From: AP-15 sp963788085
GTDB taxonomy: Bacteria; Pseudomonadota; Alphaproteobacteria; ATCC43930; CGMCC-115725
Length of the DNA stretch: 64,000 nucleotides
Direction of reading: 5' to 3'
Assembly: GCA_963788085.1 (NCBI GenBank)
Contig: CAWBFS010000007.1
Span: 271,876-335,875, forward strand
Shown: positions 17,727-28,913 of the stretch, one piece after another
Position numbering within the stretch: the stretch's first letter is position 1
Layout of the letters: each line of letters starts with the position of its first letter
Translations under genes and position numbers: made by a program
Notes under the pieces: generated by a model
Seen by the model: only the letters and a program-made list of their open reading frames with translations
The model's database searches: none
Told to the model about the DNA's origin: nothing

Positions 17727-20700
17727 ATGACTGACGAATCCATAGCGATCGTCGGAGCGTCCTGCCAATTCCCCGGGGCCGAAAACCTCGACGAGTTCTG
17801 GCAGCTGCTCGCATCGGGGGGCGATGCGGTCTCCGAGGTCGACGACCGGCGGTGGTCGAACTCGCTTCTATTACCATCCCGATCGCAGTGAGCCGGGCAA
17901 GAGCTATACTTGGTCTGCCGGGCTAATCTCCGGCGTCGACCTGTTCGAGCCTTCGTTCTTCGGCATCTCACCGCGCGAAGCCGCGCAGATGGATCCTCAG
18001 CAGCGGCTCCTGCTGGAACTCGCGTGGCACGCATTCGAAGACGCCGGCATTCCGCCCAGCAAGATGTCGGGCAGCGCTATGGGCGTCTATATTGGCGCCT
18101 CTACCACCGATTATTCCGATCTTAGAATAGGGGACCCGGCGGGTGCCAATTCCTATTTTATGACCGGAAGCACCCTCAGCATCCTGGCAAACCGAGTATC
18201 CTACGTTTTCGATCTGCGCGGGCCGAGCCTCGCCGTCGATACGGCGTGCTCGTCCTCCCTCGTCGCCCTTCACCATGCTTGCGAGGCAATTCGCAACAAA
18301 AGAATCGCCGCCGCCGTCGTTGGCGGAGTCAACCTTCTGCTCGCGCCTTACCCTTTTATCGGGTTCTCGCGCGCTTCGATGCTCTCCCGGCGCGGCCGCT
18401 GTTTTGCCTTTGACGAAAGGGCAGACGGCTACGTTCGCGGCGAGGGCGGCGCCGTCATAATCCTGAAACCGCTGGCGGACGCGGTCGCCGCAAAGGATCG
18501 GATCCACGCCGTGATACGGGCATCCGGGGTCAATTCCGACGGCCGCACTATGGGCCTGTCGCTCCCGAGCCAATCGGCACAGGCGTCTCTGCTGCGCGCG
18601 GTTTACCGGACCGCCGGGATTGCTCCGGACGACCTCGCATTTTTCGAGATGCACGGCACAGGCACAGCGGCGGGCGACCCGATCGAGGCCGCCGCGGTCG
18701 GACATTCTTTGGGACAGAGCCGGTCTATTCCGCTGCCCATCGGATCGGTGAAAACCAATATCGGCCACCTGGAGCCGGCTTCAGGTATGGCCGGGCTGCT
18801 CAAGACCGCGCTCGCCCTCGATCGGGAAATGATCCCGCCCACCATCCACTGCGAGAAGCCCAACCCGAAAATCCCGTTCGAGGCGCTGAACCTGCGGCTG
18901 GTTCGCAACATCGAACCGGTGAAGGCGCCCGAGCGGCCTTACGCCGGCGTCAACTCTTTCGGGTTTGGTGGGACCAATGCCCACGTCGTGCTGACCCGAG
19001 CGACCCGGTCCGAGGAGCCGCCCGCAACGGGGCCGCTGCCTCCACTGGTCATCTCGGCTCAGACCGAGGCATCGCTGCGATCCCTCGTTCAGAACTGGCG
19101 CAAGGCGGTTGCCGAGGTCTCGCCCGAGCGGGCGCCGATGTTGCTGCGGGCGGCTGCCCGCGGGCGCGACCATCATCCGCACCGACTGGTAGCGCTCGCG
19201 CAGGATCCGGCGGCCACCGCGCAGACGCTCGCCGGATATCTCAACGACCAGCCGTCGCCTTTCCTCATCTCGGGTACCGGGGTTCGGGAAGGCAAGCTGG
19301 CCTTTGTGTTTTCGGGCAACGGGGCGCAATTCACCGGCATGGGGCGCAATGCATTGCGCAGCAACGCAGTCTTCCGTGGTGCGATCGAAGATCTTGATCG
19401 GATGCTTCGGCCGGAGCTCGGCTGGTCGGTCATCGCGTGTCTCGAAGGCGGCGCCGATGCCGGAGCGATGGCACGCGCCGACATTGCACAACCGCTCCTC
19501 TTCGCAGTACAGGTCGGCATCGTCGAGGCATTGCGGCGCGGTCGGTGTCAGCGCCTCAGGATATCTCGGCCACAGTGTCGGCGAGATTGCAGCGGCTTGG
19601 GCAGCAGGTGCGCTATCCCTCGGAGAAGCCGGGCGGGTTGTTATAGCGCGCAGCCGGTACCAGCAGCGCACACAGGGAAGAGGCCGCATGGCGGCGCTGG
19701 CGCTCGCTCCGGAGGCGGCACGCGACTTTCTCGACGGACTCGATAGTCCGGCGGAGATCGCCGCCCTCAACGCGACGCATTCGGTGACCGTCTCTGGACC
19801 CAGCGCGGAAATCGAGCGTTTGGAAGCCGAGGCGAAACGCCGCGGCTTATGGTTTCGCTCGCTCGATCTCGATTTTGCGTTTCACTCGAGACAGATGGAC
19901 CCGATCCGCAAGGATCTGCTCGAGAGCCTGAGGGGCCTTTCATCCAGACCTCCGGCGGCGAGGCTGGTATCGACCGTGACCGGGGAGGCGGTTGAGGACG
20001 ACTCGCTCGACGCCGGCTACTGGTGGCGCAATATCCGCAGCCCGGTGCGCTTCGCGGAGGCCACCGCATTCCTGACGGCCGAAGGCTACCGCATTTTCCT
20101 CGAGATCGGCCCGACGGCAATTCTGCAGTCCTATCTGACCGATGCTCTGCGTGCGGCGAAAGTGGATGGGCGCGTGCTCGCCACCCTTTCTCGCAAGCCG
20201 TTCGATGGCGACCCATTTCCCGCAATTGCCGCCAATTGCCATGTCGCCGGATCCGAATTCACGCAATCCCCTCTCTTCGACGGGATGGCCGATCCGCGTG
20301 GGCTGCCGCTATATCCTTGGGATCGTCAGAGCTTCTGGTTCGGCCTCACGGCCGAGGGCGCCGATCCGGTAAATACGCCTTTCGAGCACCCGCTTCTCGG
20401 TTTTCGTCAGCGCGGTCCGGTACCGTGCTGGATCAACCACCTCGACGAGCAGGTGCTGCCGTGGATCGGCGACCATGCGATCGAGGGCGTGCCGGTCCTT
20501 CCGGCGGCTGGAGTTCTGGAGATGGCTTGCGCCGCTGCGCGAGCGCAGTGGCCGGACGCGCCCGTACTCGAACTGCGCGATCTCGAAGTGCGCCGCCCGC
20601 TGCCATTCGACAAGGGTCGAATGCGCGAGGTGCGCGCCGTGATCGGCTCCGAGGAAGGCGATTGGGAGCTGGCGAGCCGCGCGCGCCTGTCGAACGAACC

Positions 20701-23700
20701 GTTCACGGTTCATGCTGTTGGGCGTCTCGGCGCGGAAACCGATATCCGCCGGACGCTGCGCTTTTCGGCTCGCGCACCGACTCGCCGTCGGATCGACAAG
20801 CAGACCCTCTATGACTTGGCGCGGCTCGCGGGGCTCGATTACGGCGCTCGCTTTCGAACCGTGAGCCTGATCGAAATCACTGGACCGGACGCTGCGGTCG
20901 CACATCTCGATCCCTTGCCCGTCGCCGCGGATGTCGGGCCTTATCTGGTTCACCCTGCCTTGCTCGACGGCGCCTTGCAGGCGCTGATCGGGCTCTTGGC
21001 CGACGGCCGGAATCAGGCTCGCGGTAGAAGCTTTCTCCCTTGGCGTTTCGGTCGCGTGCGGTTTTTGGCGCCGTTCGGACGACTTCCCCGGTGCGCGGAA
21101 TTGCGACTCACCCGGATCGGCATCCGGTCGGTATCCGCCGATATTGCGCTCTACGACGGCGACGGCGATCTCGTGGCGGAACTCGCGGAGTGCTGGTTCC
21201 GTAGGGTCGAGCTGGCACGCGGGGGGTCGATCGACGAGCGCGCCCTGCGCGTCGATCTCGTTCCCGCGCCGCTCTCCGAGTTGGCCACAGCCTCGGTAAT
21301 GGAACGTGTCGGCGCTCTAATTTTGCGTCTTGCCGATGCTCGCGAGCCCGATCCCGCGCGGCGCGAACAGGCTCTGCTGCTCGATGCGCTGATCGGCTCG
21401 ATCGCCCTTCGGTCGATGGCGCACATCGTCGATGCCGGCCTTCCTTTCAGGATCGAAGAGCTTGTCGAGACCGGCCTGCTCGCGCCAGCCTCCTACGAAA
21501 TTGCCGAATGGGCGCTGCGCCTGCTCGAACGGTTCGGTGCCGCATCCGAGGCCGGATCGGAATGGCGGATAGCGGCGACAACCGACCTCCCTGATGCCGA
21601 GGAAGTCTGGCGCCTGCTGCTCGCGGATGCGCCTGATCTGGTTGCCGAACTCGCGCTCGCAGCCGCCGCGGTCGACAGCCTCCCGAATATTCTTGGCAGC
21701 GGGCCGCGGCCGCCGGACGCCCTACTCGCTCCGATGACGGAGCATCTGCTCCACTCTTCGCCGGCGAGCGCCGCCATTGTCGGCCTGCTGTGCGATGCGT
21801 TACAGGAGATCGCGGCAAATTGGCCCCGCGGCCGACCGCTGCGCATTCTTGAGCTTGGCGCGATCGGAGGGGGGGCGACCCGCCGAATGCTCGACCGGCT
21901 GGCGCAATCCGGCGCTGCTCTCAACTATATCGCGACCAGTGGTGATGCCGAACAAAGTGCGCGGCTCTCGTTCCTGGCAGAGTCGTTCAACGGGGTCTCC
22001 GCCCACCGGTGGTTGCCGCAGGATGGGACGGAAGCGCTGGATCAGACTGGCTTCGACATAATCCTGGCGGTAAACGCTTGTACGCGCTTGCAGCTCGACG
22101 CCAACGGTTTCGCGGATTTGCGGAAGCTTCTCGCCCCCAACGGCGTTTTTGTTGCGGTCGAGCCCGAGCCGAACCCGCTCTGGGACATGGTATTTGGCCA
22201 GGGCCCCGGATGGTGGCGAGCGAGCGATGGATCGCCTCTCCGTTCTGCCGAAGAATGGTGTACTGAACTCGCTGCGGCGGGGTTCCAGTCTGCCGATACG
22301 GCATCGAGCCCCTGGACGCCGTGGCCCTGCGCAATATTCTGGGGCACCGCCCCGGCCCGCGACGAGGTTTCCTACTGGGATCCGGGCGAACCCCGTTCTG
22401 CCTTGCTCGTTGCCGGCAACACGGGCCTAGCGGCCACGGTGCGGGATCGCCTTTGCGAAGCTGGCCACCGCGTCATGCTCGCCGATTACGCGGATTCGTT
22501 TGCCGACGAATTGCAGGATCAAAGCGGTAGCGATGAGCTGGCGCCGACTATTCTCTTCATGGCTGACGGATTCTGCCCCGGCGACTCGATCGAACTCGCC
22601 TCGCAGCAAATTGCTGCATTGGCGCGAGTGGCGACGCAGGCCGCAGACCGCCGCCGGAAGCTTTGGGTCATCACCTGCGATGCCCAGCAGTCATCAGAGA
22701 TGGGCGAAACATCAGGTCTCGTTGGTGGCGCTATATGGGGTTTTGCGCGCGTGCTCGCCAACGAGATGCCACGGCTCTCGCTGCGCCTGCTCGATTTGCC
22801 GGCAACCCTGGCTGCGAATGATCGCGCCCGCCAAATCGCTGCCGAACTGTCGGCCTCCAGCACTGAAGAGGAGATTGTCTGGACACCCGAAGGACGGCAC
22901 GTGCTGCGGGTGCGCCATGGTCTTCCGCCGCGATTGGCCGATCCCTCCGACGTCCTGACGCTGGGGAGCCGCCATCCCGGAGGTCTCGACTCTCTCGGAT
23001 GGGAGGTCGGGACGTCCCGACCCGTCGAAGCCGGCCAGGTCGAGGTCGAGGTGCATGCGGCGGGACTCAATTTCCGGGACGTTATGTGGGCAATGGGGCT
23101 GCTGCCCGAGGAAGCGCTGATCGACGGGTTTGCCGGCCCCACCTTCGGGCTGGAATGCGCCGGGATCATCCGCTCGATCGGCTCGGATGTCGAAGGTTGG
23201 GCGGTCGGCGACCGGGTCATGGGGTTTGCTCCCGCCTCGCTCGGCACGCGCGTCGTGACGATGGCGGACGCGCTGGCGCCAATCCCGTCGGGAATGAGTT
23301 TTGCCGCGGCCGCAACCATTCCGGTAACATTCGTAACCGTGACATACGCGCTCGGGCATCTGGCAAAGCTCGCACCCGGGGAATACGTCCTCATCCATGC
23401 CGCCAGTGGCGGCGTAGGGCTCGCTGCGATCCAGTACGCCAAGCATTGCGGCGCGGTTGTGATCGCCACGGCCGGATCGGAGGTGAAACGAGCGTTCCTG
23501 CGCCTGGCCGGCGCCGATCATGTTCTCGACTCGCGCGATCTGGGCTTCTGCAATGAGGTGCGCGAGATCACCGGGGGGCAGGGCGTCGATGTCGTGCTCA
23601 ACTCGCTGAGCGGCGAGGCAATGGAGCGCAGCCTGGAGGTTCTCAGACCGTTTGGCCGATTCCTCGAACTCGGAAAGCGGGATCTTTACCTCAATCGGCG

Positions 23701-25172
23701 AATTCACTTGCGACCGCTCCGCCAGAACATCTCCTATTTCGCGATCGATATCGACCAGCTGCCCACGCGTCGCGCGGACTTGGCCCGTGACCTGTTACGC
23801 GAGGTGTCCGCGGCCCTTGCCGAAGGGGCTATCCGGCCGCTAGCTCACCGGATTTTCTCGTTTGGCGAACTCGACGATGCGATTCGACTGATGCAGTCGT
23901 CGGGGCATATCGGCAAACTCGTGCTCGAACCCCGCGCCAATGCCGGTGTGCGGCTTCGCGAACCGCCGGCGATAACCCTACGGCGCGATGGAACCTATCT
24001 GGTCACCGGGGGTGTCGAGGGGTTCGGTTTCGAGGCGGCGCGGTGGCTGGTTGCGCGCGGCGCCGGCTCGATCGCACTGATCGGCCGCCGCGGGTCGGCC
24101 ACTCCGGATTGCGACGCGAGAATTGGAGAGCTCGAAGCCGCCGGTGCCGAGGTCCGCGTGTATGGCGGAGATGTAGCCGACCGCGCTTCCTTGGCCGGGG
24201 TCCTCGAGGCGATCCGGGCGGTCCAGCCGCCGCTCCGCGGCATCGTGCACGCCGCGTCGACTATCGACGACGGTCTCGCCTCGGAGGTCGAGATTGTGCG
24301 GCTGCAGGCGGTGCTTCGGCCAAAACTCGGCGGGGCCTTGGCTCTCGACGCCTTGACCCGGGACGATCCCATCGAATTGTTCCTGCTGTTCTCCTCAGCG
24401 ACGACTTTGATCGGCGCGCCTGCGCAAGGCGCCTATGTGGCAGCGAATATGACACTCGAGGCCTTGGCGCGGCGGCGCAAGGCCGAGGGTCGGTCCGCAC
24501 TCGCCGTCGCCTGGGGTCCGATCGCAGATGTCGGCTATCTGGCCGAAAGGCCGGAGACACGCGATGCGCTCGCGCGGCGCCTCGGCGCGAAACCAAGCTC
24601 AGCGGCCGAAGCGCTGGCGGGACTGCCCGCGATGATCTCAAGCGGATTGCCCGTTGTGGCCTTCGCCGAAACCAATTGGAACGAAGCCCGCCGTTTTCTG
24701 CCGATCCTCGCCAGACGGATGTTTTCGGAAGCCCGCGCCAGCGGCTTGACGTCAACCTCAGACGAGTTCATTCAGTGAGCGCCTCGCTGGTCTCGAGCCG
24801 GATGCCGCGCTTGCCCTGCTCAAGTCCGTGATTGCCGAGGAAGCGGCGACGATTTTGCGGCTGCCGGCGAGCGGGATCGACCCGCTTCGTCCGCTTTCGG
24901 AAATGGGAATGGACTCGTTGATGGCAGTCGAGCTTCGCCTCGCTCTCGAAACTCGGCTACGGGTCGATCTGCCGCTGGTTTCACTCGTCGAGGGAACGAG
25001 CGTGGCATCAATTGCAGGGCGGCTGGCCACGGCGATCTCGACAGAACCGAAGGACGGTGACCTGATCGCCCTGGTTGCACGGCACGAGGGTATCTATCAG
25101 CAGCCCTTTTCTGCGGATGATGCGCAAACGACCGCCGCGGTTGTCGAACCGAAATCGGTGGCGGCGGAATAG
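17727..25172 (+). CDS. Highly reducing type I polyketide synthase, KS-AT-DH-MT-psiKR-ER-KR-ACP
   Basis: Starting MTDESIAIVGASCQFPG, the restored protein is about 2,480 residues. The KS (1-425) has DTACSSS (Cys codon 18247), HGTGT and NIGHLE. The AT (about 520-840) has GHSVGE and FAFHS, which suggests malonyl-CoA. The DH (885-1165) has HxxxGxxxxP as DHAIEGVPVLP and the Asp in HPALLDG. A methyltransferase-like domain (1190-1535) has LRILELGAIGGG. A structural KR half precedes the ER (1744-2068, HAASGGVGLAAIQ). The KR (2085-2325) has TGGVEGFGF, FSSATT and the YVAAN tyrosine. The ACP has GMDSL (Ser codon 24915). One-base insertions near 17866, 19535 and 24772 break the frame; the last detaches the ACP. 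There is no thioesterase. All reductive domains look active, so the chain should be saturated. Confidence 0.92.
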
Positions 25173-25175
25173 CCG

Positions 25176-26576
25176 ATGGAACCGCGCCGGAACCTGTTCG
25201 GCCTGTCGGCTCAGGCCAAGACGCTGCTGATCGAGAAGCTTTCTTCGAGCCCACCAGTGCGATCGCCGCGTGTGGTGCGCCGCTCCGACTCGGAGAATGA
25301 CGACAGCGCCGCCCGCCTAGACGTGTCAAAGCTGGAAGGGTTTCGAGAAATCCGGATGATCCGCGAAGCCGCGGAGTTTCTCGGCATATCCGATCCGTTC
25401 TTTCGCGAGCACGAAGGGATTGCCGGGGCAGAGACGGTGATCGGCGGTCGCTCCTTCGTCAATTTCGCATCCTATAACTACATCGGTTTGAACGGGCATC
25501 CGGATATCGTGAGCGCCGCAAGGGCGGCGATCGACCGATATGGGACTTCGGTCTCGGCGAGCCGCCCGGTCTCCGGCGAGCGCCCGGTTCATCGGGATCT
25601 GGAGCACGCCCTTGCTCGCGTTCACGGAACCGAGGACTGCGTTGTCCTGGTTGGCGGCCATTCGACAAACGTCACGGTGATCGGGCACCTGCTCGGGCGC
25701 GACGACGTAATCGTGCACGACGCCCTTATCCACAACAGCATTGTGCAGGGCGCGATGCTCTCCGGGGCCCGGCGGGTGCCATTTCCACATCTCGACCACG
25801 AAGCCGCCGATCGTTTGCTTCGCGAAACGCGCCCGCGCGGCGGGCATGCGCTCCTCGTCATCGAGGGGCACTACAGCATGGATGGCGATGTCCCCGATCT
25901 GCCGGCCTTCATCGCTGCCGCCCGCCGCAATCGGGCCTGGCTGATGGTCGATGAAGCGCACGCTCTGGGTGTTCTCGGACCGCGTGGTTTCGGCACCGCC
26001 GACCGGTTTGGCGTCGATCCCGGGGAAGTCGACATATGGATGGGCACTCTCAGCAAGAGCCTCGTGTCGTGCGGCGGCTACATTGCGGGCAGCAAGGACC
26101 TCGTGGATTTTTTGAAAGTGGCTGCGCCCGGTTTCGTCTTTTCGGTCGGGATGGCGCCGCCGGCGGCTGCCGCTGCGCTCGCTGCGCTCGAACTTCTCGA
26201 GCGCGAGCCGGAGCGCGTGCGCCGGCTCAATGATCGGGCCGCGCTGTTCCTGAGGCTGGCGCGGGAAGGCGGTCTCGATGTCGGCGGCTCAATCGGGGCT
26301 TCGATCGTGCCGATCATTACCGGCAGCTCGATCCGCGCCGGGCGCCTCGCGCAGGCGCTGTTCGACCGAGGAGTGAACGTCCAGCCGATTCTCTACCCGG
26401 CGGTGCCGGAACGAGCCGCCCGGCTACGCTTTTTCGCGACTGCCTCACACACCGAGAAACAGATCAGGGACACCGTCGATATATTGCTGGAGGAGAGTCG
26501 CCGCGTGGGGTCGGAGCCGAGCGATTTGGCGGCGGTCGCGCGCCATCTCGGGAAACGGAATTTGTTCTCACGATAG
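25176..26576 (+). CDS. Alpha-oxoamine synthase (PLP-dependent, 8-amino-7-oxononanoate synthase/serine palmitoyltransferase family)
   Basis: Members condense an acyl thioester with an amino acid and release CO2, giving an alpha-amino ketone. The 466-residue protein has the family blocks NFASYNYIGLNGHP, GTSVSASRPVSGE, VIEGHYSMDGDVPDLP, LMVDEAHALGVLGPRGFG and DIWMGTLSKSLVSCGGYIAG with the PLP lysine at 294. An N-terminal extension of about 60 residues (LFGLSAQAKTLLIEKL) resembles a short docking helix. The start is 3 bases after the PKS stop, so the two are surely co-transcribed. Since the PKS lacks a thioesterase, this enzyme probably releases the chain. Biotin (BioF) or ALA (HemA) roles are unlikely because of the PKS context and the extension. 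Confidence 0.88.
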   Translation: MEPRRNLFGLSAQAKTLLIEKLSSSPPVRSPRVVRRSDSENDDSAARLDVSKLEGFREIRMIREAAEFLGISDPFFREHEGIAGAETVIGGRSFVNFASYNYIGLNGHPDIVSAARAAIDRYGTSVSASRPVSGERPVHRDLEHALARVHGTEDCVVLVGGHSTNVTVIGHLLGRDDVIVHDALIHNSIVQGAMLSGARRVPFPHLDHEAADRLLRETRPRGGHALLVIEGHYSMDGDVPDLPAFIAAARRNRAWLMVDEAHALGVLGPRGFGTADRFGVDPGEVDIWMGTLSKSLVSCGGYIAGSKDLVDFLKVAAPGFVFSVGMAPPAAAAALAALELLEREPERVRRLNDRAALFLRLAREGGLDVGGSIGASIVPIITGSSIRAGRLAQALFDRGVNVQPILYPAVPERAARLRFFATASHTEKQIRDTVDILLEESRRVGSEPSDLAAVARHLGKRNLFSR

Positions 26577-26589
26577 CTTGCCGCGGTGC

Positions 26590-27561
26590 CTATCGCCGCA
26601 GCCGGAGATAATGAACGCTGAACAGTTCTGCGGGGTCGGTCCAGGTGTCGACCGGACGAAAGCCGGCGCGCGCTGCCAAGGCGCGGAATTCGTTCACCGA
26701 ATATTTGTATGAGTATTCGGTGTGGATCAGTTCGTTCTTCGCGAAACGGAAGCGTTTTCCCGCAATCCGGGCCGTCTGGTCGGCGAGGCTGCGGAGATAA
26801 ATTTCGACCCGGCCATCGGCACCGCTGTAGAACGCCACGTGCTCGAAACGATCAATGTCGAGGTGGCCGTCGAGCTCGCGATTGACGCGTTCGAGGAGGT
26901 TGAGGTTGAACGCGGCGGTCACCCCGGCTCGGTCGTTGTAGGCGGCCTCAAGGATGTCCGTCTCCTTTTTTAGATCGACGCCGATCAGCATTTCGCCTCC
27001 CGGCCCGAGGATGTGCGCGTAGTTTACGAGAAAAGCGACAGCGGCATCAGGCTCGAAATTGCCTATCGTCGAACCGGGAAAAAATCCGACCCGCTTTCCT
27101 CCAGCGCCGGGCAACGGCGGCAACGGAAAGGGGCGGCTGTAGTCGGCGCAAACGGCAATGACAGGCACCGACGGAAAATCCTCGGCCAAACTGATGGCCG
27201 CATCGCGCAAATGTTCGCGCGAGATGTCGACCGGGACGTAAGCCGCAGGTTGCTCGAGCGTTTGAAGCAGTATGCGGACCTTTTGACTGGCGCCGCTACC
27301 AAACTCGATCACGCGACAATGCGGCCCCATCTGAGCCGCGATATCACTCGAATTCTCTTCGAGGATCGCGGTCTCGGTACGGGTCGGATAGTATTCGGGC
27401 AGACGGCAGATTTCCTCGAACAGCGCCGAGCCGCGCGCGTCATAAAAGAACTTGCACGGAATTCGCTTGTGGGCGCGCTCAAGGCCCGCCAGTACCGCAT
27501 CCCGAAAGCTTTCTTCGCCGGGTGCCAGATCGTGGAAGGCAAGGCGCGCGCCATTTTTCAT
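26590..27561 (-). CDS. egtD: L-histidine N(alpha)-methyltransferase (ergothioneine synthesis)
   Basis: EgtD trimethylates histidine to hercynine with SAM. The 323-residue protein begins MKNGARLAFHDLAPGEESFR; this start at 27561 is chosen because the open frame upstream lies inside egtB. Family blocks are KRIPCKFFYDARGSALFEEI, YYPTRTETAIL, VIEFGSGASQKVRILL (SAM motif I), VPVDISREHL, FFPGSTIGNF and the end HTEYSYKYSVNEF. The ATG overlaps the egtB stop (ATGA), showing translational coupling. It ends convergently with the oxoamine synthase, 13 bases away. Confidence 0.95.
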   Translation of the reverse strand: MKNGARLAFHDLAPGEESFRDAVLAGLERAHKRIPCKFFYDARGSALFEEICRLPEYYPTRTETAILEENSSDIAAQMGPHCRVIEFGSGASQKVRILLQTLEQPAAYVPVDISREHLRDAAISLAEDFPSVPVIAVCADYSRPFPLPPLPGAGGKRVGFFPGSTIGNFEPDAAVAFLVNYAHILGPGGEMLIGVDLKKETDILEAAYNDRAGVTAAFNLNLLERVNRELDGHLDIDRFEHVAFYSGADGRVEIYLRSLADQTARIAGKRFRFAKNELIHTEYSYKYSVNEFRALAARAGFRPVDTWTDPAELFSVHYLRLRR

Positions 27562-28877
27562 CCAAGGTCCCCCGCCAGCCGCAGCCCGGCGAAGGCCCAA
27601 CGCGCCGACGGCGGAAAAAAGTTGCGATAAGTGGCCCTGATATGCCCGGTGGGAGTGATTGCTGATCCCCCCCGCAGTACTATCTGATTGCACATGAACT
27701 TTCCGTTATACTCGCCGATCGCGCCACACGCCGGACGAAAGCGGGGATACGAGGTATAGGGACTCGCCGTCCATTCCCACACGTCGCCGTACATTTGCCG
27801 CAGCCGGGGGATGGCGTCCGGCGAGGTGTCCGCGCAAGGGTGAAAATAACCGCGATCGGCGAAGTTGCCCGAGATGGTCACATCTTCAGCCGCGGTCTCC
27901 CATTCCGCTTCGGTCGGCAATCGTTTCCCCGCCCATCTGGCGAAGGCATCGGCTTCGTAAAAGCTAAGGTGGCATACCGGCTCCGTCGGATTGAGCCGGC
28001 GGCGGCCGGATAACGTAAAGATCGACCACTCCTCACATTCGCGAAGCCAATAGAGCGGCGCTTCCCAGCACTGCTCGCGAACCGTCGCCCACCCGTCGGA
28101 CAACCAGAATTCCGGTCTTCTGTAACCAGCTTCCTCGATAAAGCCGAGATATTCGCCGCAGGTCACCGGGTGCGCAGCGAGGCGAAACGGTTCGAGCCAG
28201 ATCTTGTGTCGGGGGCTCTCGTTGTCGAAAGCGAACCCAGATCCCGAGTGTCCGATCGCCTTCAGCCCGCCGTCAAAGTCCACCCAAGACAGAGGGTGCA
28301 CCGCAGCCTGCACCTGCAACTGCGGCGCCTGATAGGCGGGTAGCAGAGGATTGAGCGAGAAAACGTGCTTGATGTCCATCAAGATCAGCTCCTGATGTTG
28401 CTGCTCGTGGTGAATGCCAAGTTCGAGCAAGGTCGCAACCTCGCTCCATTCCGGTTCGGCGACCCGCTCGATCAGCCGAGCCATTGCCGAACCCACGTGA
28501 TCGCGATAGGCCATGACGATATCGACGGTCGGGCGCGACAAGAGGCCGCGCTCGGGCCGCGGGTGACGCGGGCCGACCGCCTCGTAATAAGAGTTGAAGA
28601 GATAGCCGAAGGCGGGATCGAAGACCCGGTAATCGGGATTGAACCGGACCAACAGAAATGTCTCGAAAAACCACGTGGTATGCCCGAGGTGCCATTTTGT
28701 CGGACTGACATCCGGCATCGACTGGATCGACTGATCCTCTGACGTCAAGTTGGCGGTCAGCGAATCGGTCTCGTGCCTTACCGCTTCGAACCGCTCGAAG
28801 GCGGCATGGCGATCGGCGCGGTAAGCTTCTTCTTGCACGGCAACTTCAAGCACGTTGTCCCCCACGCCCGATTGCAT
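27558..28877 (-). CDS. egtB: Hercynine oxygenase / sulfoxide synthase (ergothioneine synthesis)
   Basis: EgtB is a non-haem iron enzyme that joins hercynine to gamma-glutamylcysteine or cysteine. The N-terminal DinB-like domain supplies the three iron ligands, in WHLGHTTWFFE and in HHEQQHQEL (HxxxH). The C-terminal formylglycine-enzyme-like domain has HPVTCGEYLGFI, GKRLPTEAEWE, GDVWEWTASPY and the final RNFFPPSARWAFAGLRLA. ATG 28877 gives 439 residues; an in-frame GTG at 28892 is an alternative. It is followed by egtD in overlap. No egtA, egtC or egtE is present here, so carbon-sulfur lyase activity must come from elsewhere. Confidence 0.94.
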   Translation of the reverse strand: MQSGVGDNVLEVAVQEEAYRADRHAAFERFEAVRHETDSLTANLTSEDQSIQSMPDVSPTKWHLGHTTWFFETFLLVRFNPDYRVFDPAFGYLFNSYYEAVGPRHPRPERGLLSRPTVDIVMAYRDHVGSAMARLIERVAEPEWSEVATLLELGIHHEQQHQELILMDIKHVFSLNPLLPAYQAPQLQVQAAVHPLSWVDFDGGLKAIGHSGSGFAFDNESPRHKIWLEPFRLAAHPVTCGEYLGFIEEAGYRRPEFWLSDGWATVREQCWEAPLYWLRECEEWSIFTLSGRRRLNPTEPVCHLSFYEADAFARWAGKRLPTEAEWETAAEDVTISGNFADRGYFHPCADTSPDAIPRLRQMYGDVWEWTASPYTSYPRFRPACGAIGEYNGKFMCNQIVLRGGSAITPTGHIRATYRNFFPPSARWAFAGLRLAGDLG

Positions 28878-28913
28878 TGCCCCCGCTAACACCCCTGTCG
28901 CCGAGTCGTTCGC

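Noticed and set aside
25176..26576. Oxoamine synthase as bioF or hemA
   Set aside because: No other biotin or haem genes are adjacent, the N-terminal extension is unlike these enzymes, and it is 3 bases behind a PKS without thioesterase.
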